Shown: positions 8,499-18,068, counted from the stretch's first letter. The stretch: DNA of 64,000 bases from Thermoprotei archaeon (GCA_003649445.1 QMRV01000007.1:1-64000); one strand, 5' to 3'. Program-made: numbers and translations. The notes: generated by a model not told the origin, from the letters alone.

Positions 8499-10895
8499 AT
8501 GGTTAAAATAGGTGTCTACGTATGTCATTGCGGCTCAAACATCGCTGGAGTAGTCGACGTAAAGAAAGTAGTAGAAAAGGTCAGTAAGCTTCCCGGAGTA
8601 GTTGTAGCTAGAGACTACACTTACATGTGTTCTGATCCTGGCCAGAACCTCATAATAGAAGACATCAAGAAATACAGTTTAGACAGAGTAATTATTGCTG
8701 CTTGTACTCCTTCAATGCATGAGAAAACATTCCGCAGAGTAGCCGAGAGAGCTGAGCTGAACAAGTATCTCGTAGAAATCGTTAATATTAGGGAACAGTG
8801 TTCATGGGCTCATGAAGAAGATCCTGAAGGTGCTACCGAGAAAGCAGCAGCTTTAATAGCTATGGCTGTAGCTAAAGCCCACTACTTAAAGCAGCTAGAA
8901 GAGCTGAGAATACCTGCTGTCAAAAGAGTCCTAGTTATTGGCGGAGGAATAGCCGGCATGACTGCTTCACTCGCTTTGGCAGACATGGGCTACGAAGTAG
9001 TTCTCGTAGAAAAAGAGCCGAGTATAGGCGGCAATATGGCGAAAATAGGGAGAGTTTTCCCTACGATGGACTGTGCTCCCTGTATAATAACTCCTGTAAT
9101 GGTGGAAATAGCGCGGAACCCGCGAATAAAGCTCTATACTTACTCTGAGGTAGGGGAAGTTTCGGGCGGGCCCGGACGGTTTAAAGTAAGAATAAAGAAG
9201 AAGCCGAGGTACATTAAAGAAGATCTCTGTGTAGGCTGCGGAGTATGTGTAGATAAGTGTCCAGTTAAAGTGCCTAGCGAGTTCGAAGAGGGATTAAAGT
9301 ACCGTAAAGCAATCTACATACCGTTCCCTCAAGCAGTCCCAAGAACCCCTGTAATAGATACTGAACATTGCCTATACTTTACTAAAGGAGTATGCAGGAT
9401 GTGTGAAAAAGTATGTCCTACTAAAGCAGTAGACTTTACGCAGAAAGAAGAAGTTGTTGAAGAAGAAGTAGGAGCAATAATAGTTGCCACAGGATACAAG
9501 CTCTTCGATATATCTAAGTTACCGGAATACAGCTACGGTAAATCAAAGTACATTATAACAGGACTCCAAATGGAGAGAATAGTAGTCAACAAAGTTATCG
9601 GCGAAAAAACGCTAATAGACTTCGCTCCCAAAGTAGCTGCAGTAATACTGTGCGCTGGATCGAGAGACGAGAACGCTCTACCTTACTGCTGTCGCTTTGG
9701 CTGTGCCGCGGGCTTAAAGCACGCACTCTACTTAAAGAAGCTCTTCGGCTGCGAGAAAGTCTACTTAATATACCAGGATATAAGAGCCTTTGGTAAAGGC
9801 TACGAAGACTTCTATAGGCGAGTGAGAGAAGCAGGAGTAATATTCATTCAAGGCAAGCCTAGCGAAATAGAAGTAATTGGAGAAAACGAGCTCCTAATAC
9901 GTGTCTACAACACTGCACTAGATGAAGTACAGGAGCTTAAAGTAAATGCTGTAGTGCTTGAGACAGGAGTAGAGCCTAGCGACGGTACACTTGAAATAGC
10001 CGAGAAAGTGAAAATACCTTTAGGCCTAGATAAATTCATACTCGAAGTACACCCTAAGCTAAAGCCCGTAGAAACATATGTTTCAGGAATCTTCGCAGCA
10101 GGCTGCGCCTTAGGACCGAAAGATATACCTGATACAATAGCTCAAGCTAAAGCAGCCGCATCGGCCGCGGCATCAATGCTGGCTACAGGCGAAATAATAA
10201 AAGAACCCTACTATGCCGTAGTAGATGAAGAAAAATGCACTGGATGCGGTGTGTGCGTCTCAGCGTGCCCATTCGGCGCCATAGACATAGTAGAGAAAAA
10301 CGGAAAGAAAGTAGCTGTAGTAGACCCAACTAAATGCAAAGGAGCCGGAATATGTGTACCAGCCTGCCCCTACAGCGCAATAGATACTACTGTAGACAGT
10401 GAAGAACAGCTACTAGCCTACATTAAAGCGGCAGCAGATTGGCCTATACGTCCCAAGATACTCCTAATAGCAGACGAGTGCGGAGGATACGCTGCAGCAG
10501 ACCTCGCAGGACTCTCTAAGTTCACTTATCCTCCAGTAGCACTAACACTTAAAGTAAAGTGTGCCGGAAGAATAACTCCAAGAATAATAGTCGAGGCATT
10601 TAAAGCAGGATTCGACGGAATAGTAATAGCAGCTGGCCCGCCTGAAGTCTGCCACTACGCTAAAGGAGCAATATACTGCCAGAAAACAGTAGAAGCGGTT
10701 AAGAAAGCTATGAAAGAGCACGGAGTAGAAGAAGATAGACTAGTCTTAAAGTGGACAGTAGCACCTGCAGCAAAACCACTTGCCACTACAATAACACAGC
10801 TAGCAGAGAAACTAAAAAAGCTAGGATCCCTCAAAGCATCTGAAGAAAACTTAAGCAAAATACTAGAGACCGCTAGTAAAGAACTTTCATTTTAA
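8499..10895 (+). CDS. hdrA: HdrA fused to a C-terminal MvhD domain
   Basis: A 798-residue flavin iron-sulfur protein. The N-terminal domain is followed by the FAD dinucleotide motif GGGIAG at 148-153. Cluster motifs are C244-x2-C-x2-C-x3-C254, C291/C299/C302/C306, C580-x2-C-x2-C-x3-C590, and a fourth, C613/C619/C623, in which Ala616 replaces the second Cys. A DCAPC (192-195) and a CC-x3-C at 397-402 match the HdrA-specific ligands. Residues from about 650 to 790 resemble MvhD, the subunit that joins hydrogenase or formate dehydrogenase to HdrA. Family landmarks ADLAG, CAGR and CHYAKG remain, but the paired Cys motif is altered to ECGGY and GC before PGDC is lost. The enzyme probably bifurcates electrons to ferredoxin and HdrBC. 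Confidence 0.92.
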   Translation: MVKIGVYVCHCGSNIAGVVDVKKVVEKVSKLPGVVVARDYTYMCSDPGQNLIIEDIKKYSLDRVIIAACTPSMHEKTFRRVAERAELNKYLVEIVNIREQCSWAHEEDPEGATEKAAALIAMAVAKAHYLKQLEELRIPAVKRVLVIGGGIAGMTASLALADMGYEVVLVEKEPSIGGNMAKIGRVFPTMDCAPCIITPVMVEIARNPRIKLYTYSEVGEVSGGPGRFKVRIKKKPRYIKEDLCVGCGVCVDKCPVKVPSEFEEGLKYRKAIYIPFPQAVPRTPVIDTEHCLYFTKGVCRMCEKVCPTKAVDFTQKEEVVEEEVGAIIVATGYKLFDISKLPEYSYGKSKYIITGLQMERIVVNKVIGEKTLIDFAPKVAAVILCAGSRDENALPYCCRFGCAAGLKHALYLKKLFGCEKVYLIYQDIRAFGKGYEDFYRRVREAGVIFIQGKPSEIEVIGENELLIRVYNTALDEVQELKVNAVVLETGVEPSDGTLEIAEKVKIPLGLDKFILEVHPKLKPVETYVSGIFAAGCALGPKDIPDTIAQAKAAASAAASMLATGEIIKEPYYAVVDEEKCTGCGVCVSACPFGAIDIVEKNGKKVAVVDPTKCKGAGICVPACPYSAIDTTVDSEEQLLAYIKAAADWPIRPKILLIADECGGYAAADLAGLSKFTYPPVALTLKVKCAGRITPRIIVEAFKAGFDGIVIAAGPPEVCHYAKGAIYCQKTVEAVKKAMKEHGVEEDRLVLKWTVAPAAKPLATTITQLAEKLKKLGSLKASEENLSKILETASKELSF

Positions 10896-10936
10896 ATTTA
10901 TTACCCCAGCGATTTCACTTCAAATAAAATATCTAA

Positions 10937-11248
10937 AAATTCTTTCCCGAAAACGATGTTCAAGCAAACCAGTATCTCATAGTAGACTCAAATGAAGCTC
11001 TTCTACTTGACCCCAGAGGAAAAATAGTGTTTAATAATCTTTTAAGCGAAGTAGGCAAAATAATACCTCTAAAAAACATTAAAGTAATTTTTGCTACACA
11101 CCAAGACCCAGTCATAGTTTCCGCTCTAACTTCGTGGATAGTAGTCTGCCCCCAAGCTAAAGTATATTTGCCTAAACTATGGTCAAGATTTCTGCCACAT
11201 ATTTTCTCAAAAGAGAGAAGCTGGGACTTTATAGTAGACTTATTTTAA
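10937..11248 (+). pseudogene. Remnant of an ODP/flavodiiron-type metallo-beta-lactamase protein
   Basis: An open frame of about 103 codons follows TAA at 10934 and has no ATG or GTG before residue 31. It encodes NDVQANQYLIVDSNEALLLDP and FATHQDPVIVSALTSWI, which match the N-terminal strand and the HQDP (in place of HxHxDH) segment of oxygen-binding diiron proteins. It stops after 103 residues, so the metal-binding remainder, and any flavodoxin domain, is missing. The start is lost and the 3' part deleted; this is a decayed gene. It lies just downstream of hdrA on the same strand. Confidence 0.6.
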
Positions 11249-11361
11249 CCATTACTCTGCAAAGACTATTAGAGCAATAGTCATTAACTTTCGCTGATAA
11301 TTTTTATAGCATTATTAAAAGGATAGATTTATACATTTGTGTAAATATATTATCTACGAGA

Positions 11362-11654
11362 ATGAGAAGTAGAGATGAAGTACTAGAGATTCTTAGAAAA
11401 GAGCTTCCATATTTAAGGAGAAAGTATGGCGTGAAGGCTATTGGTGTTTTTGGCTCCTATGCGAGAAATGACAGAAGAAGCAAAGTGATATTGATATTTT
11501 AGTAGAGTTTAATAGACCTATAGGATTTTTCAAATTTATTGAACTTGAAGAATATCTTAGTAAAAGACTTAGAATAAAAGTGGATCTAGTTACTCCAGAT
11601 GCTTTGAAACCGCTAATAAAAGCAAAAATTCTAAAGGAAGTTATTTATGTCTAA
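11362..11654 (+). pseudogene. MntA-type nucleotidyltransferase antitoxin, frameshifted
   Basis: From ATG 11362 the frame reads MRSRDEVLEILRKELPYL and IGVFGSYARNDRRSK, then runs into TAG. One base back, the next codons give SDIDILVEFNRPIGFF and continue to VIYV and TAA at 11652-11654. The break falls between the GSYARND motif and the metal-binding SDIDIL, exactly where the family has GS-x9-DxD. A one-base loss after the AAA codon (or -1 slippage there) accounts for it. The last bases overlap the HepT start. This is the antitoxin of the neighbouring HepT, so its loss is unexpected. An assembly indel or recoding should be considered. Confidence 0.75.
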
Positions 11655-12003
11655 AAGAGATTTTAAACTATTCTTATATGATATTTTAGAAGCTATTGAA
11701 AGAATCGAGAATTATACAAAGAATATGAGTTACAGAGACTTTCTTCGTGATAGAAAAACTCAGGATGCAGTTATTCGAAACTTAGAAATAATAGGTGAAG
11801 CTGCTAAAAATTTGCCTAAGAATATTAAGAAAAGATATCCTAAAATTCCCTGGAGAGCATTAAGTGAAATGCGAGATAAACTCATTCACGCTTACTTTGG
11901 CGTCAGCCTATCTATTGTATGGGAAACTATTAAAAATGACCTACCAGTACTTAAACAGCAAGTTGAGAGTATATTAAAGGATCTAAAAGATGAATCTATG
12001 TAA
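11647..12003 (+). CDS. HepT-like HEPN ribonuclease toxin (DUF86)
   Basis: A 118-residue all-helical protein with the HEPN catalytic motif R-x4-H-x-Y as RDKLIHAY, preceded by the family helix RNLEIIGEAAKNLP. The DUF86/HepT group are ribonuclease toxins controlled by an adjacent MntA. ATG 11647 overlaps the end of the nucleotidyltransferase frame by 8 bases. The toxin motif is intact although the antitoxin gene carries a frameshift. Confidence 0.88.
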   Translation: MSKRDFKLFLYDILEAIERIENYTKNMSYRDFLRDRKTQDAVIRNLEIIGEAAKNLPKNIKKRYPKIPWRALSEMRDKLIHAYFGVSLSIVWETIKNDLPVLKQQVESILKDLKDESM

Positions 12004-12160
12004 GCCCAGTAAATTTACCTTTAATGTCTTAAGAATATATTTAATTAGGGACGCATTATTTCATTAATTTATTGATATTTCAGAAATGTTTATATAGTTT
12101 TCTCTTTAAGGTGAAATTACTTAACGGTATTCAAATATATGTTTATACAGACAATTTCTC

Positions 12161-13783
12161 GTGAAAATAGAGTCATTTGTATTCTACAGAGACTGGGATC
12201 CTAGTAGGCGTGAAGATGCTTTAAAGGAGCTCAGAGACCATAATATACGCTATATTTTTGTTTCAGGAGGATTTAGCTTGCTTGGAGTCTACAGCAACGA
12301 TAAAGTAGCTGATAAAGCCAGAGAATTCATAGAGCTAGCCTACAAGAAATATGGCATTAAGTGTATTGTTCCACTAGGAAGAGGAAAGAAACGCAGACTC
12401 TTCATTGACCGAGAATTCGTTAGAGAGCAATCCGAGGCAATAGCTGGCGCAGTTGAAAAGCTTAAAGATCTTGAAGGATTTTATGCAATCTACTTAGACG
12501 ACGAACCCTATCTCACTTGGGATTTCTCAGTAGAGCGTGTGAGAGACGAGTTTAACGACTTATTCGAAAAAGAGACAGGATATAGGCTTCCCGACGAAGG
12601 GAGAGTTAAAGGGCGGTGGGACTATGAAACAGCTTTGGCTTTCTGCAAATGGGTTGGCAGAAAATATGTCGAGTACTTGAGGGCGCTGATAACAGCATAC
12701 AAAAAGATATGTCCTCGCATAAAGTCTCTTATAAACTTCTATTTACCCAGTATTCTTCCTTCAGTAGATGCTCCCGTAGACGTCCATGGCATAATTGAGA
12801 CAGTAGACTTAATTTCGCACGACATATATCCGGGATGGCATTACTACTACTGTAGCTCGCTTGAAAACATGGTTGCTTTTCAAACAAAGTTCCTCAGATG
12901 CCTGACAGACAAACCTCTTTGGACTATTCTACAAGGACATAGAATCATGCTAGGATATGCTCCTACACTAGAGCAGATAGAAAAATGGGCTCTAGACGCT
13001 GTTGAATGTGGCTCTGATTATGTAGGATGGTATGCGGCTGAACATGATTACTTAATGGGGGTGGCTGTTCCAATTAAAGCAGAGTACACTAAGTATGGGT
13101 GCCCTGAGAGATGGAAGAAAATGCTCGAAGTATCGAAGAAAATAACTGAAATGGAGAAAAAGACTAGTAAAGCAGAGGTAGCTATTTTCGCTTCCTATGA
13201 CTCAATTCTCACGCATGGCCACCGTCCACTAATATACGCTTTCGTTACTTTATACAAAGATGCTGGTATTGAAGTAGACTTTATTACAGAAAAACATGTT
13301 GAGAAAAACTCCAATGTATTAGAAAAATACCGCTGTATTTTCCTAGGCTATACACCTGTTTTGAGAAAATCACTGCTACCTATTTTCGAAAAATACGTTA
13401 AAAAAGGAGGCTTGCTTGTAGCCTGCTGTAACGACCTGCGATTCGATGAAAAGTTAGGAGATTTAAGTGAGTGGAAGAAAAAGCTCTTCGGAGTTGCTCG
13501 AGAAAAAGTTTTCTGGAAAGAAGACTCTGTTAAAGTAACAGGTAAAGTACCTAAGCTGAGAGACGTCGAGCTTAAGGGATTCTGGGAGCGCCGCGCTATA
13601 CTTGAGACAGATGGTCTCGTCGATGTACTTGGAGTATGGTCTAGTGGAGAGCCAGCAGTAATCTCAAAGAAAATTAGCGGCGGGAAGACAGTTTACATCG
13701 GTACTAGACCCTATTTAGCGAATTGTGTTAAAGGAGAAAGAAAATGGGTTGATTTTGTTAAAGCAATCATAGAAACAAAGTAG
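12161..13783 (+). CDS. TIM-barrel glycoside hydrolase-like protein with C-terminal GATase-like domain
   Basis: A 540-residue soluble protein without a signal peptide. Residues 1-300 look like a clan GH-A barrel: FYAIYLDDEPYLTWDFS holds a candidate acid/base Glu at the end of strand 4, followed by LISHDIYPGW and DYVGWYAAEHDY at later strands. Residues 330-540 resemble the flavodoxin/GATase-like trimerisation domain of GH42 enzymes (AEVAIFASYDSIL, CIFLGYTPVL, KKGGLLVACC). I cannot assign a GH family. The start is GTG 12161; a TTTATATAG TATA-like box lies about 70 bases upstream. It is convergent with the GH42-like gene, with one base between the stop codons. Confidence 0.7.
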   Translation: MKIESFVFYRDWDPSRREDALKELRDHNIRYIFVSGGFSLLGVYSNDKVADKAREFIELAYKKYGIKCIVPLGRGKKRRLFIDREFVREQSEAIAGAVEKLKDLEGFYAIYLDDEPYLTWDFSVERVRDEFNDLFEKETGYRLPDEGRVKGRWDYETALAFCKWVGRKYVEYLRALITAYKKICPRIKSLINFYLPSILPSVDAPVDVHGIIETVDLISHDIYPGWHYYYCSSLENMVAFQTKFLRCLTDKPLWTILQGHRIMLGYAPTLEQIEKWALDAVECGSDYVGWYAAEHDYLMGVAVPIKAEYTKYGCPERWKKMLEVSKKITEMEKKTSKAEVAIFASYDSILTHGHRPLIYAFVTLYKDAGIEVDFITEKHVEKNSNVLEKYRCIFLGYTPVLRKSLLPIFEKYVKKGGLLVACCNDLRFDEKLGDLSEWKKKLFGVAREKVFWKEDSVKVTGKVPKLRDVELKGFWERRAILETDGLVDVLGVWSSGEPAVISKKISGGKTVYIGTRPYLANCVKGERKWVDFVKAIIETK

Positions 13784-13784
13784 C

Positions 13785-15926
13785 TTATGTTTCAGCGTTA
13801 GCTAATTTAATTAAATTTTTTATAAACTGTATTACTGGCTGAATTTCGTCTAAATTCCTGTCTGCTATCTGTAGTCCTAGTCTAGGGAACCAGAATACTA
13901 TCCTTCCTTTACGGCCCACAGTTGCTACAGTCGAGTTCTGGTCAAGTACTCCGAGTACTTTGTAGCCTTCAGCTTTGTAGTCGAATACAGGTATATAAAG
14001 TATGTTATATGGGCTTTTTACGTCGCCTCGCTTACCTTTAATTCCTTCGAGTAGCGGGTCGTCTTCGTGAGTAAATTTCCAAGAATACTTAGTTACCTTG
14101 ACTTCGGCTACTGCCGAACTTATGTTTAGTAGCTTTTTTAGCTGCTCGAATTTCCTACCGCCGTACCAGTCGTATGCACCTGTTCTGCCTACTATGAATA
14201 ACCATCCTCCTCTTTTCACATAGTCTACGAGAATACCTACAGTCTGATTGTCTATTCGGAACATGTTGTCAAGTATTATTAGCTTGTATTCATTGAGTAG
14301 ACTAGGATTATCTTTTACTTCGTCTACTGGAAGAACATCACAGTCTATTCCCGCTGCATGTAGCAGTATCCATAGTGCTGAAATTTCTGAAAGCTTGTAT
14401 GGCTGTTTAGAGTAGTAAGTGAAGAAAGAGAGCTTAGGCTCGTCGAATATAAGTATTTTAGTTTTCTTTAATTCTCCTTCGGGCGTAGACTTGAAAGTCT
14501 CTATGAAAATCTTTATTTGCTCGTCAGTAAACTCAGGTTGCTCTAAGTCTGAGCCAGGCATCGGTACATGACCTCCCCATATCGCCAAACCTGTGCCCGT
14601 CTTTCTAGCCATTTCGGCGACAGCTTTAATGTATTCTGGGTGCTTATCGTAGTCTACGCCTGGCCTCCCTTCCCACTTTATTAAAGCTGCTTTCCCGTGG
14701 TGTTCGAAGTACTTGAGAAAAGGCGGATAACACTTGTACTCAATTATTATTTTCGCGTTTTTCTCGCTGAGACCGGGATGTACGTGAACTACGTCTATTG
14801 GAGACTTAGCGTAACTGTAGTAGTCTATGCTCAAGAAAGCCACGTAGTTCAGCGACGAGTATAGTGGAGTTGCAGGCGTCTGGAAAAGCACATGATTTGG
14901 GTCAAGCCTCTTGTATAGTTCAGCGAAGTGAAGCATACATGTAGTCTTTTCTTCTAGGCGGAAAAGCATCCAGTCGAGCCACTGTCTCCGAGTATCACCT
15001 GGCCCATTAATAAACTCTACAAGCTCTTTGTAAGATTTAGGAGGAGGCAGAGGCTGAGGAGGCAAAGCATTATCGAATATCACTGAATCGTTGCCCCATG
15101 CTCTTCTCAATGCCTCCACGTCATTGTTATAAGTTTTCCTAAGCCATTCTCTAAACCTCTTGATAGCAGTAGGCGAGTAGTCGTAGATACCCCAAGACGA
15201 GTAATATCCAGCACCCGGATAATTGTCTTCACTAGTCCAGCCAAAACAGAGATCCCAGCCAAGTAGCGCCGGGTGATTCCTATACCGCTTAACTATCGCC
15301 TCTATTACTTGGTCAGCGTACTTCAGTAAGGCGGGCGAATTAAATGTAGCCATATAGCATAGCCCACCAGTATTGTTTACTTGAAGATGACCAGGAAAAT
15401 TCTTTATCCACCAGAGCGGAGGCTTAAGATAATAGAAGCCTAGAACAACATATACTCCCTTCTTAGCAGCGTAGTTGAGTATATCATCTATATGCTTGAA
15501 ATCTATTAAGTCAGCAGCGTTTTCAGGTAAACTGAAGTCTAGTAAAAGCTCTATTGCTTCTCTTAGTCTTCCCTCTGAAACCAGCTGCTTAATTCTCTCA
15601 GCCAACTTAGGGTTTTCTTCAATAAACTTCTGCGTTACTTTATCCAACATAAGCCAGTCCACTTTAATGCGGCAGAACAAAACTCTGTATTCGGCGGCTT
15701 TATCAATGTACTCTTTAATTTCAGTAGTAGCATAGAATCCGAGGAGATCTACTGGCTTATTGTCTAAAAATAACTTAACATTACCGTCAATTTTCTTCAC
15801 GTAGCTCTTAACAGGCTTAGTTAAAACTGCAGAGTTTTTCTTTTTGAAAATAACTAGACCCAGAGTGAAAACTACAAGGCCAGCAAGTATTAAGACTAGT
15901 AATATTTTCCTTGATATATGCTGCAT
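13785..15926 (-). CDS. Membrane-anchored GH42-like beta-galactosidase-type glycosidase
   Basis: A 713-residue protein beginning with a signal anchor (KILLVLILAGLVVFTLGLVIF, residues 7-27) followed by a short basic stretch, so the catalytic part is probably outside the cell. The barrel shows PALLGWDLCFGWTSED, where GH42 enzymes have NE at the acid/base site. It continues with FREWLRKTYNNDVEALRRAWG, a very typical GH42 segment. Later come WEGRPGVDYDKHPEY and the GATase-like domain (KYKLIILDNMFRID, DYVKRGGWLFIVG). The NE pair is not evident, so its activity may differ from beta-galactosidase. It is the only clearly exported glycosidase in the window. Confidence 0.75.
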   Translation of the reverse strand: MQHISRKILLVLILAGLVVFTLGLVIFKKKNSAVLTKPVKSYVKKIDGNVKLFLDNKPVDLLGFYATTEIKEYIDKAAEYRVLFCRIKVDWLMLDKVTQKFIEENPKLAERIKQLVSEGRLREAIELLLDFSLPENAADLIDFKHIDDILNYAAKKGVYVVLGFYYLKPPLWWIKNFPGHLQVNNTGGLCYMATFNSPALLKYADQVIEAIVKRYRNHPALLGWDLCFGWTSEDNYPGAGYYSSWGIYDYSPTAIKRFREWLRKTYNNDVEALRRAWGNDSVIFDNALPPQPLPPPKSYKELVEFINGPGDTRRQWLDWMLFRLEEKTTCMLHFAELYKRLDPNHVLFQTPATPLYSSLNYVAFLSIDYYSYAKSPIDVVHVHPGLSEKNAKIIIEYKCYPPFLKYFEHHGKAALIKWEGRPGVDYDKHPEYIKAVAEMARKTGTGLAIWGGHVPMPGSDLEQPEFTDEQIKIFIETFKSTPEGELKKTKILIFDEPKLSFFTYYSKQPYKLSEISALWILLHAAGIDCDVLPVDEVKDNPSLLNEYKLIILDNMFRIDNQTVGILVDYVKRGGWLFIVGRTGAYDWYGGRKFEQLKKLLNISSAVAEVKVTKYSWKFTHEDDPLLEGIKGKRGDVKSPYNILYIPVFDYKAEGYKVLGVLDQNSTVATVGRKGRIVFWFPRLGLQIADRNLDEIQPVIQFIKNLIKLANAET

Positions 15927-16045
15927 ATGGAAAAGAAGAACCTATTAACATATGCCTTATTTATTTTAAGTATAGGTGAAAAATCTATACGAATAGTCTA
16001 TAGTCAGCCATAAAGATTTATCTATTCTCATTATATTATATTTAC

Positions 16046-16594
16046 GTGATAGTAACTACGCTACCTACTTTGCCCGGATATAAGGTAAAGAAAATTATTG
16101 GGCCTGTTTACGGGCTAACCATTAGAACAAGAGGGCTTGGAGGACAGATAGCTGCTTCGCTTGAAGCTCTAGCGGGCGGAGAAGTAACAGCTTATGTAGT
16201 AGAAGCACTCAAAGCGCGTAGAGAGGCTCTTCAGCGAATGATAAATATGGCCAAAAAACTTGGAGCAAACGCTGTAATAGGTACCGATTTTGAAACCTCA
16301 GACATAATGAATGGTACTGCTACAATGTTCTCTTGCTATGGAACAGCAGTTATTGTAGAAAAAATTGACCCTGATATAGAAGCAGTAGACTACGAAGAAA
16401 TAGCCAATCAAATGATATTAACTAAGACTACAGAAGACCTGACTACAGAAGAGGCTTATAGCAAACTGCTAATGAGATATACTTTAATTTATGGAAGCCG
16501 TGCCGAAAAAATGTTAGAGAAAGATATTAAGCAATTAATGTCAAGAGAAAATATTTCTAGAGAAGAAGCTATCCGAAAACTTTTAGCTAAGTAA
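16046..16594 (+). CDS. YbjQ/UPF0145 family protein
   Basis: A 182-residue protein. Residues 1-110 match the YbjQ family: VTTLPTLPGYKVKKIIGPVYG, then ARREALQRMINMAKKLGANAVIG and ATMFSCYGTAVIV. The family forms pentamers of unknown function and is sometimes called heavy-metal-binding, without firm evidence. The last 70 residues are helical and contain LMSRENISREEAIRKLLAK, similar to a short SHOCT-like tail. The start is GTG 16046. It is a single gene flanked by intergenic DNA. Confidence 0.85.
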   Translation: MIVTTLPTLPGYKVKKIIGPVYGLTIRTRGLGGQIAASLEALAGGEVTAYVVEALKARREALQRMINMAKKLGANAVIGTDFETSDIMNGTATMFSCYGTAVIVEKIDPDIEAVDYEEIANQMILTKTTEDLTTEEAYSKLLMRYTLIYGSRAEKMLEKDIKQLMSRENISREEAIRKLLAK

Positions 16595-16861
16595 TTTAAC
16601 TCTTAGAAGACTCTTTAAGTAAAGAATTATTTTCATGGATTCTATGTTAAATATCTTTTACTAAATCTTTAGTACATTTAAATCTCTGTGATATTTCCTA
16701 CTCCAATGTTCGCGTAAACTTATTATCTGCTTACAGAGAAATTTCTGAAAAAGAATGCACTTAATTAATGGAACTTATAAACCATAAGCTCTACATAAAT
16801 ATCCATATTAATTAAAATAGCAAACAAAATACTTGAAGAAGAGGTTAGTTTCGAGTATCTG

Positions 16862-17320
16862 TTAGCTGCAGCTTGCTTTGAGGTATCCTATAGCTATTCC
16901 TGTGAAAGCTATAAAGAAAAAGTATCTTAGAGTAAAAATGTTAAAAAATGCAGCTATCATTATATCTATGGCTAATCTATATTCTAAGATACTTCTATAA
17001 GTTATTAATATCTCAATTAAACTCCCAATATAAGACCCTAAGATTAATGAAAGAGTTGAAGAAAGTAGTTTCCTCTTTAAATCAATTTTCCTACCAATTA
17101 AATAAAACATAAACACTATTATCATTATTAAAAGTAAGTATATAGTAGCTATAAAGTAGTTAACTGATATGTAGCTATTAGTTGCCTTTAAAAAGTATAG
17201 TTTAAGACTTATTAGATAATACGAAGCTCCACTTAGTAATAAATAAAAAATTAGAGAGGCTATAAATATTAAAACAGTATTCTTCTCTACGCGGAAATGG
17301 AAGCTATTTATATTTTTCAT
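16862..17320 (-). CDS. Small four-helix membrane protein of unknown function
   Basis: A 152-residue protein with four predicted membrane segments at about residues 14-36, 51-76, 88-110 and 118-145, separated by short charged loops such as GRKIDLKRKLL. No family recognised. It begins with ATG 17320. The gene upstream on the same strand is unclear, because the preceding 700 bases hold only gene remnants. Its composition (Ile, Leu, Phe, Tyr) is as expected for an archaeal membrane protein. Confidence 0.6.
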   Translation of the reverse strand: MKNINSFHFRVEKNTVLIFIASLIFYLLLSGASYYLISLKLYFLKATNSYISVNYFIATIYLLLIMIIVFMFYLIGRKIDLKRKLLSSTLSLILGSYIGSLIEILITYRSILEYRLAIDIMIAAFFNIFTLRYFFFIAFTGIAIGYLKASCS

Positions 17321-18068
17321 AGTCTACTCCCTTCAGCACCCATGTAAGGTGGCACTATCACTATCAGTATATGTTAGTCCTTAAGGGCTAATATACTTTA
17401 CTTCAGCAGTTATAGTAGTTGTAACACCAGACTGAAATTCGGCTTTCTGATAAACCTTGGATACTTCTTTCACAGGTCATTATTGTTATGGAAATATAAT
17501 TTTATTAAGTAAAGCAAAACTTTTTCTAGGTTATAGTAACGTTGACTCCTCTCTGGGAAACCTGTTGATATATTTGTTCTCGAATATTTGATGTAAAAGC
17601 CTATTTTTATTAATGAATACTATGTCAGTTTCAGTAAATAGGTAGTTCACCTATTTTCTCCATAGACTTTGTTCTCATTTTCTAGCGTAGAGAATACTTA
17701 CAGCGGCCGAAAGAATTACATTCAGTTTAATCGAATTGGCAGTACAGTGTATCTCTTCAACAAATTCTGTCGTTACTAGACATCTCTGCTCATGTATTCT
17801 TTCTAATATTTATCAAAGCTTAGCTCTCTGTAGAAGCCTAAATCGTCTTCTAAGCTTACCCCACCAATATCATGTCTCTCGATAAGCTCTCTAATGTAGC
17901 TCAACACGTATTTTTCCGCCTCAGGGCGGCTGAATTCAATCTATATACTCCCTTTAAGTAGGCGAGAATACCGTTAGTATATACTATAGCCTGTTCCTAT
18001 AAATGCTGCAAAAATGGAAAATATTGTAAGCTCTTAACATATAGGCAAATAAATTCGACTAATCTATA
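17321..18068. other. Gene-poor stretch with two short remnants on the minus strand
   Basis: No complete gene seen. At 17381-17473 (minus) a GTG-started frame of 30 codons encodes KAEFQSGVTTTITAEVKYI, which looks like the C-terminal strand of a larger protein. At 17803-17940 (minus) a frame of 45 codons without a start codes for a segment described separately. The bases between are interrupted in all frames. This suggests deletion or decay of at least one longer gene. Confidence 0.45.
17803..17940 (-). pseudogene. Fragment resembling part of a TIM-barrel glycosidase
   Basis: The 45 codons after a TAG at 17941-17943 encode FSRPEAEKYVLSYIRELIER and then HDIGGVSLEDDLGFYRELSF, ending in TAG. The pattern of a helix, then H-D-I-x-G-V and an acidic strand end resembles the strand where many TIM-barrel glycosidases carry D-x-D-G-[VI]-x-x-D. 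There is no start codon and no remaining partner sequence. I infer a decayed glycosidase; the family cannot be named. Confidence 0.4.

Noticed and set aside
17321..18068. Possible tRNA or small structured RNA in the long gaps
   Set aside because: I found no GTTCGAATC-like T-loop with matching stems in any gap; the sequence looks like decayed coding DNA.
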